DNA of 23,001 nt. Origin: Silene noctiflora. Taxonomy: Eukaryota; Streptophyta; Magnoliopsida; Caryophyllales; Caryophyllaceae. Location of the stretch: positions 27,118-50,118 of the forward strand of contig VHZZ01003101.1 of the NCBI GenBank assembly GCA_009801015.1. Reading direction: 5' to 3'. Below the pieces are notes generated by a model. It saw only the letters and a list, made by a program, of their open reading frames with translations, did not search any database and was not told where the DNA came from. Below, in pieces: positions 17,401 through 23,001 of this stretch. Made by a program: the position numbers and the translations under genes. Position 1 is the first letter of the stretch, and every line of letters starts with the position of its first letter.

Positions 17401-18102
17401 ATATCCGTCTTTAGCAAGCTTCTCGAAGTTACTCTCAACTTCATTCCACGAAACGTTTCCTTTACTATTACTACTTATAAATCTAAGTCCCTTGAGAGCA
17501 CGATGAGCACCAGACCGAGTTCGATTGAGTTGAGCGAGTTGCCTTCTCCGAGCTCGAGCAGCAATCGCCGCGTCAACTCCAGTGTCAAACCGATTCATCG
17601 AAGGCGAGTTCGCCATTACTTTCGCAACCATACCGTTATTCCACGAGAAACGTTTCGTAAGCTTCTGAGAAAACGACTGCTTCGCCTTACTGATTTCCGC
17701 CTTGAGCTCCTGCGAGAACTGCCTGAACCTGTTAAACGACGTCGTTCGATGCATCATTGACGGTGACCTTGACGTCGACGCTGATGTCGGACCTTCCAAA
17801 GTTATCGAAACCGGCGACATCTCGACACCTCCGCCGCTGTAGTGCGGCGGAGTCGTGATTGTTGCTTTCGCAGGCTCGACGCTTCGAAGAATGATCGTTT
17901 CATCATCTTCAATGTCGAGTGTGACCTCGACAAACTCCTCACCGGCTGACGACGGCGGCGTGGAGTATCCCGAAGTAGTTACTTCACTTCCCGGCGACGA
18001 ACCACCACTCGCCGCCGGCGCCGCAGATGATGACACCGGCGGTGACATCCGTAAATTCTCCGACGCCCAGCGGCGTAATTCACGTCTCGGAAATCCGCGC
18101 AT
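5364..18102 (-). CDS. RBOHF: Respiratory burst oxidase homolog, RbohF type (complete, 14 exons, 964 aa)
   Basis: Plasma-membrane NADPH oxidase that passes electrons from cytosolic NADPH via FAD and two haems to apoplastic O2, producing superoxide. Exons in gene order: 17370-18102, 16646-16805, 14973-15021, 12776-12889, 10916-11338, 8346-8735, 8161-8256, 7740-7855, 7316-7483, 6909-7068, 6428-6595, 6215-6343, 5912-5990, 5364-5473. All introns are GT-AG and the join is in frame: 2895 nt, 964 residues, close to the 944 of Arabidopsis RbohF. Visible features: serine-rich N-terminus; canonical EF-hand loop D300-E311 and a degenerate second EF-hand near 343; six membrane segments (about 412-641); haem ligands H492/H506 and H596/H609, by analogy with gp91phox; FAD motif HPFSIT (695-700); NADPH motifs GPYGAPAQD (758-766), GLGIGATP (777-784) and VFYCG (930-934); C-terminal KFEFHKEHF. 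The N-terminal '[20 protein letters not shown]' block and '[11 protein letters not shown]' mark the RbohF/A clade. No defects were seen. Confidence 0.96.
5474..5911 (-). other. RBOHF: RBOHF intron 13
   Basis: 438-bp AT-rich intron with donor GTAAGC and acceptor GAGCAG. No repeat, coding or mobile feature recognised. Confidence 0.85.
5912..5990 (-). CDS. RBOHF: RBOHF exon 13 (residues 903-929)
   Basis: Acceptor GGCAG, donor GTAAGC. Encodes [18 protein letters not shown] and HANARIG; the last codon is completed by exon 14. A 30-bp near-copy of its 3' part lies upstream in intron 12 (6090-6119). Confidence 0.95.
6090..6119 (-). repeat. Near-copy of the 3' part of exon 13 inside intron 12
   Basis: Matches 5914-5943 at 28 of 30 positions but lacks the GTAAGC donor. 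An 11-bp direct repeat TGACTTCCAAA lies to its left (6038-6048) and overlaps its right edge (6119-6129). Confidence 0.85.
6215..6343 (-). CDS. RBOHF: RBOHF exon 12 (residues 860-902)
   Basis: Acceptor ATTAG, donor GTATAG, 43 codons from [20 protein letters not shown] to [10 protein letters not shown]. Near-invariant block in plant Rboh proteins. Confidence 0.95.
6428..6595 (-). CDS. RBOHF: RBOHF exon 11: variable linker and NADPH domain (residues 804-859)
   Basis: Acceptor TTCAG, donor GTAAAG, 56 codons. The linker [21 protein letters not shown] is shorter than and unlike the Ser-rich linker of Arabidopsis RbohF. It is followed by the conserved [20 protein letters not shown] (826-845) block and [12 protein letters not shown]. 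Confidence 0.95.
6596..6908 (-). other. RBOHF: RBOHF intron 10
   Basis: 313 bp. Contains repeated CTGTCTCATAT/GACAGTCT motifs (about 6745-6830) that resemble decayed MITE ends found elsewhere in the window; no intact element could be delimited. Confidence 0.6.
6909..7068 (-). CDS. RBOHF: RBOHF exon 10: NADPH-binding domain (residues 750-803)
   Basis: Acceptor TTTCAG, donor GTGAGT. Encodes [17 protein letters not shown] and [15 protein letters not shown], the NADPH pyrophosphate and ribose motifs, then ends in an acidic KKEEEE run that starts the variable linker. Confidence 0.96.
7277..7311. repeat. Poly-A run plus GAA microsatellite at the exon 9 donor
   Basis: Seventeen A residues (7277-7293) followed by about six GAA units. 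On the gene strand this is a TTC/T tract starting a few bases inside intron 9. Confidence 0.9.
7316..7483 (-). CDS. RBOHF: RBOHF exon 9: FAD-binding domain (residues 694-750)
   Basis: Acceptor CCCAG. Starts with [12 protein letters not shown], the flavin-binding motif, and runs to [11 protein letters not shown]. The donor is GTCATT, a weak match to the plant consensus, followed at once by a GAA/A-rich tract (a TTC/T tract on the gene strand, 7277-7311). U-rich sequence just inside plant introns can help a weak donor. The in-frame join ([10 protein letters not shown]) supports it. Confidence 0.93.
7598..7631 (-). repeat. Exact 34-bp copy of exon 8's 3' edge and donor inside intron 8
   Basis: Positions 7598-7631 are identical to 7727-7760. 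The latter spans the last 21 bases of exon 8 and the first 13 of intron 8, donor GTAATT included. This places a decoy donor 129 bases downstream of the real one. Sequence between the copies is not duplicated, so it is an insertion-type copy rather than a simple tandem duplication. Confidence 0.92.
7740..7855 (-). CDS. RBOHF: RBOHF exon 8: start of FAD-binding domain (residues 656-694)
   Basis: Acceptor AAATTAG, donor GTAATT. Encodes [20 protein letters not shown] through CPAVSPFEW and joins in phase to exon 9 to give W694-HPFSIT. Both edges of this exon are duplicated in the flanking introns: the 5' edge at 7881-7904 and 8105-8130, and the 3' edge plus donor at 7598-7631. Confidence 0.95.
7904..8092 (-). 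mobile_element. Au-like SINE in RBOHF intron 7, same orientation as the gene
   Basis: On the minus strand it starts GGGGAGCCTTGGCGCACCGG and ends GGGCTGCCCTTT, about 189 bp, matching the layout of the plant Au SINE family (about 180 bp). It has a tRNA-like head with an A box (complement of 8072-8083) and a B box GGTTCAAGTCC (8022-8032), for RNA polymerase III transcription. TTCCCCGGACCC and the GGGCTGCCC tail are further family hallmarks. It is non-autonomous and would rely on LINE reverse transcriptase. Near-copies of GTGAGGAAAxTTCCTxGATATATA lie on both sides (7881-7904 and 8105-8128), but 12 bases separate the right copy from the SINE 5' end. Confidence 0.9.
8105..8130 (-). repeat. Copy of exon 8's 5' edge, upstream of the SINE in intron 7
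   Basis: Matches exon 8 positions 7827-7852 at all but two or three of 26 bases. A second, more diverged copy lies at 7881-7904. Neither copy keeps an AG acceptor before it. The adjoining TTAGGCTAAC (8093-8102) repeats the intron's own 5' end (8151-8160). Confidence 0.85.
8161..8256 (-). CDS. RBOHF: RBOHF exon 7: membrane segment 6 (residues 624-655)
   Basis: 32 codons from [19 protein letters not shown] to SVRLLK. Acceptor GCAG, donor GTTAGC. Residue 624 is Met where Arabidopsis RbohF has Thr before WMYLAVP; a single C-to-T change (ACG to ATG) would explain it. The donor sequence GTTAGCCTAAG is echoed at 8092-8102 inside the intron. Confidence 0.93.
8346..8735 (-). CDS. RBOHF: RBOHF exon 6: ferric-reductase core, membrane segments 3-5 (residues 494-623)
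   Basis: Acceptor TGCAG, donor GTAACC, 130 whole codons. H506 in segment 3 and H596/H609 in segment 5 ([10 protein letters not shown]...FIHG) are the remaining haem ligands by family alignment; the 14- and 13-residue spacings match gp91phox. The extracellular loop at about 515-545 is His/Ser-rich ([13 protein letters not shown]). Confidence 0.96.
9283..9717. mobile_element. Outer Stowaway-like MITE, interrupted by an inner one
   Basis: Ends CTCCCTC (9283) and GAGGGAG (9711-9717), with TA flanks at 9281-9282 and 9718-9719. The terminal inverted repeats are diverged but alignable over about 25 bp. Minus the 197-bp inner insertion it would be about 240 bp, typical for Stowaway. It contains a small palindrome ATCAAAGT...ACTTTGAT near 9650. 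Confidence 0.55.
9341..9537. mobile_element. Inner Stowaway-like MITE, 197 bp, TA target duplication
   Basis: Near-perfect terminal inverted repeats of about 38 bp beginning CTCCCTCCTATTCACTATAT, with TA on each side (9339-9340, 9538-9539). High arm similarity suggests a recent insertion. Near its 3' arm there is a short internal direct repeat: CCGAAAAA(A)GGAAATAGGG at 9460 and 9496. No coding capacity; it would need a Tc1/mariner transposase in trans. Confidence 0.88.
10916..11338 (-). CDS. RBOHF: RBOHF exon 5: membrane segments 1-2 and first haem ligand (residues 353-493)
   Basis: Acceptor CACAG, donor GTAAAA, 141 whole codons. Starts [10 protein letters not shown] and contains the first membrane helix (about 412-427, [16 protein letters not shown]), the conserved [18 protein letters not shown] loop and the second helix (about 455-474). 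Ends [10 protein letters not shown]492 corresponds to the gp91phox haem ligand H101. Confidence 0.96.
11339..12775 (-). other. RBOHF: RBOHF intron 4 (1437 bp)
   Basis: Contains a tandem duplication near its 3' end (11384-11611). A short repeated motif (CACTCCACARATGT) occurs at about 11838 and 11901. No coding potential or recognisable mobile element otherwise. Confidence 0.85.
11384..11611. repeat. Tandem duplication, two units of about 116 bp
   Basis: Unit 1 starts at 11384 and unit 2 at 11500. Both carry ATTGCATACTTATATAAATA and AATATCACACATATAATGCC and end near CTCTGCATT. They differ by a few substitutions and small indels. Located 46 bases upstream (gene sense) of exon 5, close to where a branch point would lie. 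Confidence 0.9.
12776..12889 (-). CDS. RBOHF: RBOHF exon 4 (residues 315-352)
   Basis: Acceptor TACAG, donor GTATTC, 38 whole codons. Encodes [20 protein letters not shown]...[11 protein letters not shown]. The second EF-hand (loop starting DPERLGYIE) lacks most calcium ligands, as is usual in Rboh proteins. Confidence 0.95.
12890..14972 (-). other. RBOHF: RBOHF intron 3 (2083 bp) carrying an hAT-like MITE
   Basis: AT-rich. The only delimited insert is the MITE at 13360-13682. GTCCGTCTTAAGCAAGTCTTAC at about 14385 resembles terminal motifs seen elsewhere in the window but has no partner here. Confidence 0.85.
13360..13682. mobile_element. hAT-like MITE, 323 bp, 8-bp target duplication
   Basis: Imperfect terminal inverted repeats: left CAGAGGCGATTCTAGGA, right end reverse-complement CAATGACGATTATGGAGG. 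Both continue into a G-rich stretch. Flanking 8-mers GTAATATG (13352-13359) and GTAACATG (13683-13690) match at 7 of 8, the duplication length of hAT elements. AT-rich interior without a transposase. Confidence 0.75.
14973..15021 (-). CDS. RBOHF: RBOHF exon 3: EF-hand loop (residues 298-314)
   Basis: A 49-bp microexon-sized exon, too short to stand out as an open frame. Acceptor GAAG, donor GTAAAA. Encodes [16 protein letters not shown]. The loop [12 protein letters not shown] has D, N, D, G, L, E at EF-hand positions 1, 3, 5, 6, 8 and 12, so it should bind calcium. Confidence 0.93.
15022..16645 (-). other. RBOHF: RBOHF intron 2 (1624 bp)
   Basis: AT-rich, with a 42-bp tandem duplication (15927-16010) and a smaller AATAGTGAACTA repeat (about 15739-15765). 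No coding potential. Confidence 0.85.
15927..16010. repeat. Perfectly adjacent 42-bp tandem duplication
   Basis: 15927-15968 and 15969-16010 each read CAAATATTG...AACCATTATACATG with only two or so substitutions, indicating a fairly recent slippage event in intron 2. Confidence 0.93.
16646..16805 (-). CDS. RBOHF: RBOHF exon 2 (residues 245-298)
   Basis: Acceptor TTTAG, donor GTAAGT. Encodes [20 protein letters not shown]...[12 protein letters not shown], the helix pair before the first EF-hand, part of the NADPH_Ox respiratory-burst N-terminal domain. Splits codons at both ends, compatible with exons 1 and 3. Confidence 0.95.
16860..17369 (-). repeat. Intron 1 minisatellite: four degenerate units related to the exon 1 donor junction
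   Basis: The marker CATTGC recurs at 16921, 17041, 17191 and 17278 (spacings 120, 150 and 87). It is embedded in AATTCAAATGCATTGC followed by GTAATTCAATTGAACA. The first two units are very similar. The true exon 1 end plus donor (17350-17381) shows the same order: GAAAAACAAAC then CAATGCATTGC. The copies have lost the GT donor. Nearly all of the 564-bp intron 1 is made of these units. Confidence 0.85.
17370..18102 (-). CDS. RBOHF: RBOHF exon 1: start codon and N-terminal regulatory region (residues 1-244)
   Basis: The ATG at 18102-18100 gives [18 protein letters not shown], matching the conserved Rboh N-terminus. R11-W-A-S14 fits the RxxS consensus of SnRK2/OST1 kinases, and RTRS (194-197) aligns with a known RbohF phosphorylation region; both phosphosite assignments are inferred by similarity. 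Residues 20-50 are Ser/Pro/Ala-rich and probably disordered. The exon ends after ...FAQCI plus one base, with a weak GTTTGT donor. The 5' half is notably GC-rich (CCGCCG runs) for this AT-rich region. Confidence 0.95.
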
Positions 18103-19200
18103 TGTGTGAATTAAGCAGATAAACTAATGTAAGGAATTAAGCATAAATAGATAAATAATGGTGGAGTTGGAGAGAGGGTAGTATAATGGAGTGTGAATGA
18201 AACGAGGCGTAGAAAGGGGAAATAGATGCAAAACGCGGCGTTTGAGGAGTAAGTGGAAGGGGGAAAAAAAGAAAAGGAAACAAAAAAAAAAAAAAAAAAG
18301 AGGAAGGTGGTCAGGTCATAACTACAAAGTGAGAAAGTCTGTTATCTTGTTCGACTTGTTTTTAGTTTAGTTTATCTCTCTATGGGGTTTTGTGGAATGG
18401 AAATTATGGAAGGATGATGGAGGTAACGCGGTTGAGACTTGAGAGGCAAGAAGGTTAGATAATGTAAGAGGTAGAATCGTGTCGTCGTGATGTGGACAAC
18501 ACCATTATTAATAAATTTTGTAAATGGAGGGGAAAATTATTTATACTGCTACTCAAATTATTCAAAATAAAAGACTTTGTATGTTGATGAAATAAAGGTT
18601 TTCTCTATTTCAATCGATAACGTTCGGGCTTTTCGGTTGAAAAAAGCTGCATCAAACTTATTGAAGTTTGACTGAATTGAATTTAATGGAGTTAAACTGA
18701 TCTGAAAAGAAATGAAATGAGGTGTAACTTTTTTTTGGCAACAGTAAAGATAATGTAACTTACGCGGTAAAAACGTGACTTTCGGAGTCGGATTTTATTA
18801 TTAGATAATTACAATGGTTTATAAGTTATCATGTCTATATCTTGCATAGCCGGTCGATAAAAGGAGAACATGTGGAAAATGGAGTTTTAAAATTTACAAA
18901 GGTTTGGTTACCTCATTCGTCCCAATTTTGTTATCTAGATAAGTCCGTATGATAGAAATTTATTGAAAGCATTCATTGAGTTTCAACTATCAGCTTAACT
19001 TTTGGTTGTACATCAAATTGATATGAAAAAGAAGAAGGTGAAAAACTCGATATCATCTATTATACGACTTATAAAGACTCACCTACATTGCGAATAATTT
19101 TTCCATGTATAGGAAGGTCAAACCTTTTATTTTATTTACTTTATTTTATTTTGTGTAAAAGGTCAAAGTAGATATAGAGGCATAGGAAGGGATTTAAAAG
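18103..19200 (-). promoter_or_regulatory. RBOHF: 5' UTR and upstream region of RBOHF (approximate)
   Basis: Upstream of the ATG, the gene strand is pyrimidine-rich, with an 18-base T run (18282-18299 on the plus strand as A). No TATA box can be assigned with confidence. Two TTGACC (W-box) cores lie on the gene strand at 19116-19121 and 19161-19166, about 1 kb upstream. WRKY control would fit a defence oxidase, but such short motifs occur by chance. Confidence 0.35.
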
Positions 19201-21240
19201 TGTAAATGATAATCCACATAAAGCCTCTAACACCAAATAGATTTCATACTAGAACAGTTTGGAAAGCAAATTAAGGAGCACATTGTAAATGATGGTAGAA
19301 AATGGTAGCACTGAAAATATGAGGCCAACTACAAATTAAAGAATTTCCAGAACCGAATGCGTGGCAAGATTTTCGACCCCAAAAGAATTAGATTTATATT
19401 AAACTTACCAAATTGTTCCATTTTATTTGAGAAAAAACTTGTTTTTGTGATTCAAGGATCACTAATACATAGTAGGTGGGCTTCTAGAACTTTGTTTGCA
19501 TTTGGGCCCACATTGATGGTTCTCAAGTCATCAGCCCACCAACTTTCTTTCGTTTTGTATTTTGCTTTGTCAACGGATTAATGTCTTGTCATGCTACGTA
19601 CGAGTCCAGATCCTCTGTTCTACTTTTGTGCCTCGTTGCCTTGATTTTCCTACACTTTATCATTTTATAATTTGTAAATACTTAATTTTAATCTTCAATG
19701 TTTATGTGTCAAATAATGAAATAGTAAGACACAAGATAGAAAACGAAAATGGGACTGGAAATACGGACTCCCTGCACAAGTCCTTTGTAAATGCATCTTT
19801 TACCCAAAAGGTATATTATAAAACGCGTTTTTTTATAGAAAGAAAGAATTTTTATCATAAAAATATCGGAGGTAAATATTATGCACGACAAATATCTGTA
19901 AATTGTGATAGTATCACAATTTAAAAGATTAGACCAATTTTAGCCCAATATACATAGCTTATACCTATAGAACAAATTAGGCCCAATCATAAGCGATAGT
20001 AAATAGGCGGAAAAAGTTCCAGATCTCTTATCCTCTTAATAGATAGGAGATTAAGTTAAGTAAGAAAGAAAATATTAAAATTAAGGCTTCTACGAAAAAA
20101 ATTATAAAAAATCACAAAGTCTTGTGTAAGACGGAAATATCGCCTTAATATAATTTGCTTAAATAGACGAATTTATCTTTGAAATAGTAACGAGAAATTC
20201 GTTCTGATATTGTACCAGCAGGCGGCATGCGACACACATGACATAATAATTAATATTATTTTTTGTGAATGATATAGATACGAGAACTGCTTCATTAGTG
20301 ACAGCTAAAGGTTCTACTAATTTGGTTAAAATACAGCCAGCCATATAGATAACGATTGTTTAGATAGTAATGTTGATGGTCTATTCCACAATTCAAAGTT
20401 GTTAAACATGAATTAAGACGTCATCTACTCATTTTATTTACTGCTTGACAACCCTGGTTTTCAACATGAGTTGTTAGACACTGATTATCTTAAATTTGGT
20501 GTTTTTGGTGACTTCCTAAAGTAAAGGACAGACCACGGTAATGCGACGGTCTAAATAAATGGATTCACTAGATTTTGTTATTTTTATCTTTTAAGTAAAA
20601 GAGGAGCGGGATTAACTCAAAAGTCAAAACTAAAATGTCAACAAATAAACAAAAACTAAAATGCATAAAAAGGAACATAACGAGGCCAAGAAACGCCTTC
20701 TATATCTTGTTGTAGACTTGCGGCGGTTGAAACAGTTGATTCGGCATATCAGACACCTCCATGATCTAAACTAATATGAAGTAAACTAGTATGATAATAA
20801 GATTCATACTTTTCTTTGTGATTTATTTTACATTTTATTATTGGACAATTATATGTGGTTATTATGATTTCTTCCTTGGTTTTTTAAGCAATTGAAAAAA
20901 AAACAAGATTCAGTTCACCTGGCTTAACAAACTGATGTTTACCCTTGACTCCTTGAGAGAATGAGAAATTTGAGAATGATTTATTAGTCATTAAGTTAGA
21001 AATATAGTTAAGCTAAAATTTGAAACTAGAAAATACAGCGGTAAAAGGACAACGCAGGAACAGATTTAAGAAAGCTACTAATGCAACTTTTTAGGCCTCA
21101 AAATTCATACAAGTTGGTTTTCTATTTGCCTAACTCCCCACATATTTAATCTACGTCATTTTTTTGGGTGCAAATTAATCTTTGTCATTGACTACGTGCT
21201 TATATACACTTAACCTTTACTACTTTCTCTTGTGTTATAT
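19201..21240. other. AT-rich intergenic spacer
   Basis: No gene, conserved domain or delimited mobile element found on either strand. Open frames here are short, AT-biased and unlike known proteins. GTGTAAGACGGAAATATCG (about 20124) resembles MITE-end motifs seen elsewhere in the window. Confidence 0.6.
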
Positions 21241-21464
21241 ACGGTCCATTCACTCATTAGTACTCCGTAGTTGTTAATTGAATTCGACATAAATATTAAG
21301 GAAGTGTGTGAGCAAATATTTAAACAATACGGATTAATATTGGACATTTGGACCTCAAGTCTCTTGGGTTCGGATAGAGTACCTCCGGTGCGGGCCAAAG
21401 GCCCCCCTTTTATCTTTTTGGTCCTTTGTGAATATGAACTGTCTAGGTTCATTTTGCTCTGTGT

Positions 21465-21487
21465 AACAGTCAGTCAAACTGACTGTT
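21465..21487. repeat. Perfect 10-bp-arm inverted repeat at the edge of the copia leader
   Basis: AACAGTCAGT, spacer CAA, then ACTGACTGTT. It overlaps both candidate LTR starts. Confidence 0.9.
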
Positions 21488-21904
21488 AGTGGGAGAGAGT
21501 CTCGCTCCTTCTGTTGCGGTATGGAGGCTGCGTTTTAGGAGCTCGTTTTTGCTCCTATAACCACCTCTATTTTGCTATAAATAGACGGTCTGCCATACAC
21601 TCCAACACACAACAATTCACATTCTACTCTCTTTTCTTCTCTTATACATTTTTGGATAAAGTAAATCAATTGTTCCAATGCTCTTATTCCCGAGTAGGCG
21701 GGTTTAAGCGTTGTGGTGTAAATCCTTGGGGAACTACCGGCAACTGCTGATCGCCACCTCGGTCGTGACGAAATAGTTTTCAAGGCAGTGGCCCTCTTAC
21801 AACATCACTACGAATCGGGTTATCTCTTTTCTGCTTTCTCTTTTATCGTTGTTACTGCAATTTCTGTACCAACAATTTGAAAACTCTTTGTTTCTGCTGT
21901 AACA

Positions 21905-23001
21905 ATGACTGGTATGTCGAAACTAGTTCCTGATTTGTCGAAACTGGAACCTCTAGATGTTCTGAATTATAAGAGATGGTCTCAAAAATTGCTTATGTTT
22001 TTTGAACAGTTAGATATCGACTATGTTATGTTTTATGATCCTCCTTCTCCTATTACCGCTACTAGTGCCGAGACTACCCCACCCCCGACTGCTACTGTTA
22101 ATTCAAATGAGGAGACTATTAAGAAACATGATAAGGATAATAAAACGGCTAGGTGTCATCTCCTTAATCATATGAATAATACCCTTTTTGACTTATTTAT
22201 GGTTCATAAATCTGCTAAGACCATTTGGGAGTCCTTAGACAAAAAAATATGGAGCTGATGATGCGGGTAAAAAGAAATATGTCGTCGGGCAGTGGCTTTG
22301 GTTTCAAATGGTAGATGACAAACCTATTATGGAGCAAGTTCATGTCTATGAGAACTTGTGCGCTGATGTCACTAGTGAGGGAATGAAACTAGATGAGGTC
22401 TTTTTGGCTAATGTATTGTCAGAGAAATTTCCCCCCTCCTTGAGTGAGTACAGGAACCATTTGAAACATAAGAAAAAGGACTTGTCCCTTCATGAGCTCA
22501 TAGGTCACATGAGGACTGAGGAAGCTAATCGTCTGAAAGATAAGTCAGTCCAAGTGTCTTTTACTACTGTAAAGGCTAATATCGTTGAAACTGGTGGGTC
22601 TTCAAATGGAAATAATTAGGACAAGGGTAAGGGAAAGGCTAAAGCTGGTTAGGGTCAAGTTAAGGGTCAGAATGCTAAGAAGAATGGTCCAGGGAAGCAT
22701 ACCAAGCCAGTTGCTAAGATCCAAAAACCAAAGGGTCTCATTGCTTGCTATGTCTGTGGGAAAGTTGGTCACAAAGCCTACCACTACACTGAAAGGAAAA
22801 CTGCTGAAGCCAATGTCGTCGTGACTGATGACGTCATTGCTGCTGTGGTTGTGGAAGCAAATCTGGTGGGTAATGTTGATGAATGGGTCTTGGATACTGG
22901 GGCTTTTAGACACCTCTGTGCTGATAAGGGGTTATTTGCTGAGTTCGAGGAAGTAGCTGATGGGGAATGCGTCTACATGGGTAATTCTTCATCTGCAATG
23001 A
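21905..23001 (+). pseudogene. Degraded copia gag-protease (frameshift, two stops, damaged zinc knuckle)
   Basis: The ATG at 21905 opens a copia-type gag (UBN2/gag-polypeptide family): nucleocapsid and capsid protein that packages element RNA, then an aspartic protease. The N-terminal motif LDVLNYKRWSQKLLMFFEQL and the WESLDKK block are typical. The frame breaks in a seven-A run near 22242-22248 and continues in the next frame from about 22250. In-frame stops occur at 22617-22619 and 22650-22652. The zinc knuckle (22746-22787) is C-x2-C-x4-H-x4 with Tyr at the final Cys position. A protease-like LDTGA motif follows at 22890-22904, and the frame stays open to the window edge. The copy is almost certainly unable to move by itself. 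Confidence 0.85.

Larger units (their letters stand above)
21462..23001 (+). mobile_element. Ty1/copia retrotransposon, 5' part (runs off the window)
   Basis: LTR-like leader followed by a degraded gag-protease on the same strand. A TATA box CTATAAATAG at about 21575 lies in the putative U3. LTR limits are unsure: TGTTAGTGGGAGAG (21484) to ACCAACA (21873) gives partly inverted ends, but no tRNA-Met primer-binding site follows. TGTAACAG at 21462 is another possible start. The 3' LTR needed to settle this lies outside the window. Confidence 0.7.

Noticed and set aside
18103..21240. A second gene upstream of RBOHF
   Set aside because: Only short AT-rich open frames without recognisable domains or plausible splice chains.

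Overview
This looks like nuclear DNA of a flowering plant, almost certainly a eudicot. The evidence is AT-rich intergenic DNA, GT-AG introns up to 2.2 kb, plant-type LTR retrotransposons, Stowaway-like and hAT-like MITEs, an Au-like SINE, and one plant NADPH oxidase gene. Recurrent TACTCCGTA-type motifs would fit Caryophyllales, but that placement is a guess.

Layout. Positions 1-4140 are retrotransposon debris: the 3' end and 3' LTR of a Ty3/gypsy (probably Tekay/Del chromovirus) element (1-1859), then what looks like the 3' part of an older LTR (1860-4140). The older LTR carries a GC-rich minisatellite. Positions 4141-5363 are AT-rich spacer and presumably hold the 3' UTR of the single gene. 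Positions 5364-18102 (minus strand) hold a complete 14-exon respiratory burst oxidase gene of the RbohF type. Its exons join in frame into 964 codons plus a stop, with GT-AG boundaries at every intron. Positions 18103 to about 21240 are promoter and spacer. From about 21.46 kb to the window end there is a degraded Ty1/copia element on the plus strand, with an LTR-like leader, a gag with one frameshift and two nonsense codons, a damaged zinc knuckle, and the start of the protease.

Function. RbohF enzymes sit in the plasma membrane and move electrons from cytosolic NADPH through FAD and two haems to apoplastic oxygen, making superoxide. They are activated by calcium binding to EF-hands and by N-terminal phosphorylation, in abscisic acid, immune and developmental signalling. 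All the key residues I looked for are present.

The most unusual pattern is in the RBOHF introns. At least four introns (1, 7, 8 and 12) contain short extra copies of the edge of a neighbouring exon. Intron 1 is largely built of degenerate repeats that resemble the exon 1/intron 1 junction. I found no sign of a new enzymatic or defence system.
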